Part shown: positions 26,801 through 29,187 of the stretch, piece after piece
Layout: every line of letters starts with the position of its first letter
Position numbering within the stretch: the first letter of the stretch is position 1
Source of the DNA: Phoronis australis
Taxonomy: Eukaryota; Phoronida; Phoronidae
Direction of reading: 5' to 3'
Assembly: GCA_002633005.1 (NCBI GenBank)
Contig: NMRA01000392.1
Span: 378,158 to 407,344 of the forward strand
DNA: 29,187 nt
Program-made: the position numbers and the translations under genes
The notes under the pieces: generated by a model
What the model saw: the letters and a program-made list of their open reading frames with translations, nothing else
The model's database searches: none
What the model was told of the DNA's origin: nothing

Positions 26801-28035
26801 CTTCAGCTTTCAAAGTTCGCCAGTAGGACCACAACTTCTGACCTTCGGCCTGGTTAAAGAATGAGGTCATATCTTTTGGTGTGCGCTGAGTGAAAATGGT
26901 GAGTTCACGATTTTGGGAACTGAAATAGGGAATGCTCAAAGAAAAAGTTTGATAACGGAGTATTTGTTCGAGTTGGAAGGAATTAAACACATTGACAACC
27001 TCCTAAGGTGTTCCTATATGCGCAAAAGTTATTTATAACGTGACTTTAGTTTTAGTAGGTGCGAGGCATAATTCGCCGAAAAGCTTCCGGCGTATGGAGC
27101 GCCAACACATAGGAGCTGCATCGCCTCTGGTGGGGCCAACGGCAACAGAGTCAGAGGCGAAGGTCATTGCCTAAGCCTAGGGAGGACAATCAAAAAGTAG
27201 GTCACGGTGCTCCATATCTGCCTCCGTGTAAAACCCACGTCGATAAATTACCCGATTTCAGACTTCAAAGTTAACTATAAGACAATTTTGTGTTATAAAT
27301 CGTTACCATAGTCTTTATTTGTAAGTTTGTAATCTTTTTGTCTCAAATTATCGCTGATAAATCATTTTTGTAAGCTTTTTTAGCGCACGATTTTCCGCCG
27401 TGCGATCAACTTTCGAAAAAGTACCTCTTGTTCCTCCTATCCAAAAGAGCACTATACTCTTTAATACAAACAGGAAATTTGGACAGGATGTAGTTTAGAT
27501 GCGTGCGCATCTCCTCAAGTTGTTTTCTCGAAGTCAAGGCCAAGTTTTCATGCCGAGTTTTCGATCGTCCGGAAGGCCTAATTTTGGTCGATCGGGAGAT
27601 TGATGTTTTTCCAGTTGCGCAATATGCCCCCCCGATTTTTAGATGAGGAATTTATCACTCTTTTAATTGGTAATTATTTCATTTTCAGAAATTCTGTCAA
27701 ACTGCTGCGCATTGGCACTTTTCAAACAGCAGTCGTTAGTTCACTAAGTCGCCGCATGTCAGCGCCACCAGCGGCTACGTTGAAGTTCAATGGCATAGCA
27801 ACTTCACCGTTCGAAATAAAGTTGTTACAAAGTTTTTGTTGCGTAAATGATGAAATCCTTCATGTTAAGAGTGATTTGTTTTCCCAAATGGTCTTTTGTC
27901 TACTTTTTGATGTTTTTTGCCATGATACGATCTAATAGTACATGGGTAGCATCCAGCACTGAAGTGGGGGAGCTATAGCCTCCCCCAACCCCCTGTCACT
28001 GTCAGGCAATGATGTGTTGCCCATGTAGTAGTATT
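26801..28035. other. No gene recognised; nested inverted repeats near 27.1 kb
   Basis: Nested perfect pairs occur: TATGGAGC 27093-27100 with GCTCCATA 27209-27216, and TCGCCTCTG 27121-27129 with CAGAGGCGA 27152-27160. The 111-codon frame at 27600-27935 begins with ATG but has no family signature and contains a GCGCCACCAGCGG repeat-like core. A GGGGGAG..CTCCCCC hairpin lies at about 27966-27985. Confidence 0.4.
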
Positions 28036-28194
28036 CAGGGGCAGATCTAGGATTTTTAGATAGGAGGGGGGGCAGGGCAGAATATTATGCAGGATTTTAC
28101 CCGTAAGATATTTGCACCCTCAAACTGCCAAATGAAGTTTTAGGAGGGCCACGGGCCAGCTAGGCCCCCTTGCCCCCCCCCAAATCCACCAATG
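28036..28194 (+). mobile_element. Small element with G-rich/C-rich inverted ends
   Basis: It begins CAGGGGCAGATCTAGGATTTTTAGATAGGAGGGGGGGC and ends GCCCCCTTGCCCCCCCCCAAATCCACCAATG, so the ends are loosely inverted. This form (GGGGCNGATCTAGGATTT ... C-run) is typical of short non-autonomous elements in animal genomes. A possible relative is at 22975. No coding capacity. Confidence 0.5.
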
Positions 28195-29187
28195 TGATCT
28201 TGTGATTTGATGTGAAATTTCCTCCTAGCTCAGATGTATTTATTTCTGAGCTGATGTGGTGTCTTTGCTCTTTACCTTTTAAGCTGTGTAATCCATTGTT
28301 TTCATCAAACACGATGAGCCTGTTCTATATGCTATAACAACACACTTAAACAGCAATATCTCTGTAGAAATCGATCCAAATTTTATATAATACACACCAC
28401 CATGTTTGTCTCAATGAGTCGAATCTTTTTATATGCAGCACATGTGTATTCTTTTATTTTTTACGAAATTATGTAAAAAGGCAGATATTTTGCGCATAAG
28501 CGTCGCACTTCAACTGCCATTTTCTCGTCAACCGCTCATCCAAATTTTCTGATTTTTGCACCATTTCATTTCTCACACCAAGGGCTTTTCAAAAATGTAT
28601 GACACATGGGTATTGTAAAAAAAATTTAAAAAACGTTGTCCTCCCTACTATTACCGTCAGAGGCCCTAAAGTCGTGAGTGCCCTAAAGTCGTGAACGATC
28701 TTATTTCCTCTTCTGCGCGGTCCTGCGACATCTGGCGTTGAAGTTTCCAGAGTTCGTCTGCTTACGAACGTCAAACGAATACCCGGACGTGTTCGTATTC
28801 ACAATATGATAACAAACAGTGAGTGAGTGGCTTCTTTTTTCAAATGTATCTTTAAAACAGCATATTTCACTAATTCACTTTTTTGTGCATTTTTGGGATA
28901 TATTTTCGAAAATATTTATCGTTCAGATTTACTCAAACACTCCAGGGGTAGCTTGAACAATGTATCAAAATGTCCCAGGGTTGATCAAGTTTTGTAAGGC
29001 CAAAACAATAAAATACAGAGCGATAATTGATGCTGGGTTCTCAGCATTTTACGTGAACAACCTCATTGAAAACGTCTGTGCACATCAAAGTTGGGTGCAA
29101 AACTTATAACAATTTATTTCAATTGAAACTGAATTAATAAACAATGCAATGCATTTTTATGTCATCTAGAGTAACTGTACGCACTGT
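28195..29187. other. No gene seen
   Basis: AT-rich with one more CG-rich patch at 28660-28800. GCCCTAAAGTCGTGA occurs twice, 16 bp apart (about 28663 and 28679). The HYPK N-terminal exon was looked for here on the minus strand and not found. Confidence 0.4.

Noticed and set aside
26754-26990. Minus-strand 78-codon frame after a TTTCAG acceptor, considered as an exon
   Set aside because: No known domain, no donor before the repeat at 26690-26800, and its last part is repeat sequence.
27690-27800. Minus-strand AAGGADMRRLSEL, considered as the missing HYPK N-terminal exon
   Set aside because: The resemblance to the family's Gly-Ala-Asp-Leu stretch is short, a stop follows soon, and no phase 0 donor is present.
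27600-27935. 111-codon plus-strand open frame
   Set aside because: No recognised domain; it includes a GCGCCACCAGCGG repeat-type core and has no flanking splice signals.

Overview
This is eukaryotic, most likely invertebrate animal, nuclear DNA. It is AT-rich, has no bacterial-type operons, and its genes are split by long introns with GT..AG splice sites. It is dense with short inverted-repeat elements. The gene families (an ISG20/AEN-type exonuclease, HYPK, THAP zinc fingers) and many small repeats with a CTAGTGG-type core suit a marine invertebrate, perhaps an invertebrate deuterostome. That placement is an inference; the species cannot be read from the window.

Layout. 1-2381: no gene; one degraded dispersed repeat near 1.5-1.8 kb. 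2382-3622: a two-exon THAP zinc-finger gene whose second exon is frame-disrupted (pseudogene). 3.8-6.2 kb: two small repeats and a weak promoter-like stretch. 6198-12636 (+): a complete four-exon DEDDh 3'-5' exonuclease gene of the ISG20/ISG20L2/AEN family, 356 codons when spliced, with MITE-like elements in all three introns and a long hairpin element just after the stop codon. 13.1-14.0 kb: a tandem array of ~148-bp monomers arranged as two copies of a ~445-bp trimer. 14.6-17.3 kb: mostly featureless apart from two small duplications.

17442-20775 (-): the last two coding exons of HYPK, the NatA-associated regulator; its N-terminal exon(s) were not found in the window. The exonuclease gene and HYPK point toward each other, with about 4.8 kb between their stop codons. 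19.2-19.5 kb (-): a fragment resembling half a THAP domain. 20.9-26.1 kb: a large, diverged inverted duplication (arms about 1.3 kb, spacer about 2.1 kb), with a probable solo LTR in the left arm and a foldback element in the spacer. 26.1-29.2 kb: no gene recognised; G-rich-ended and other small repeats.

No operon-like or pathway relation between the genes is evident. The exonuclease and HYPK are separate housekeeping or stress-type genes that happen to be neighbours. No CRISPR array, rRNA or tRNA gene was seen. The most notable features are architectural: transposable-element ends abutting splice acceptors of both real genes, a hairpin element in the probable 3' UTR of the exonuclease, the trimeric tandem repeat, and the large inverted duplication.
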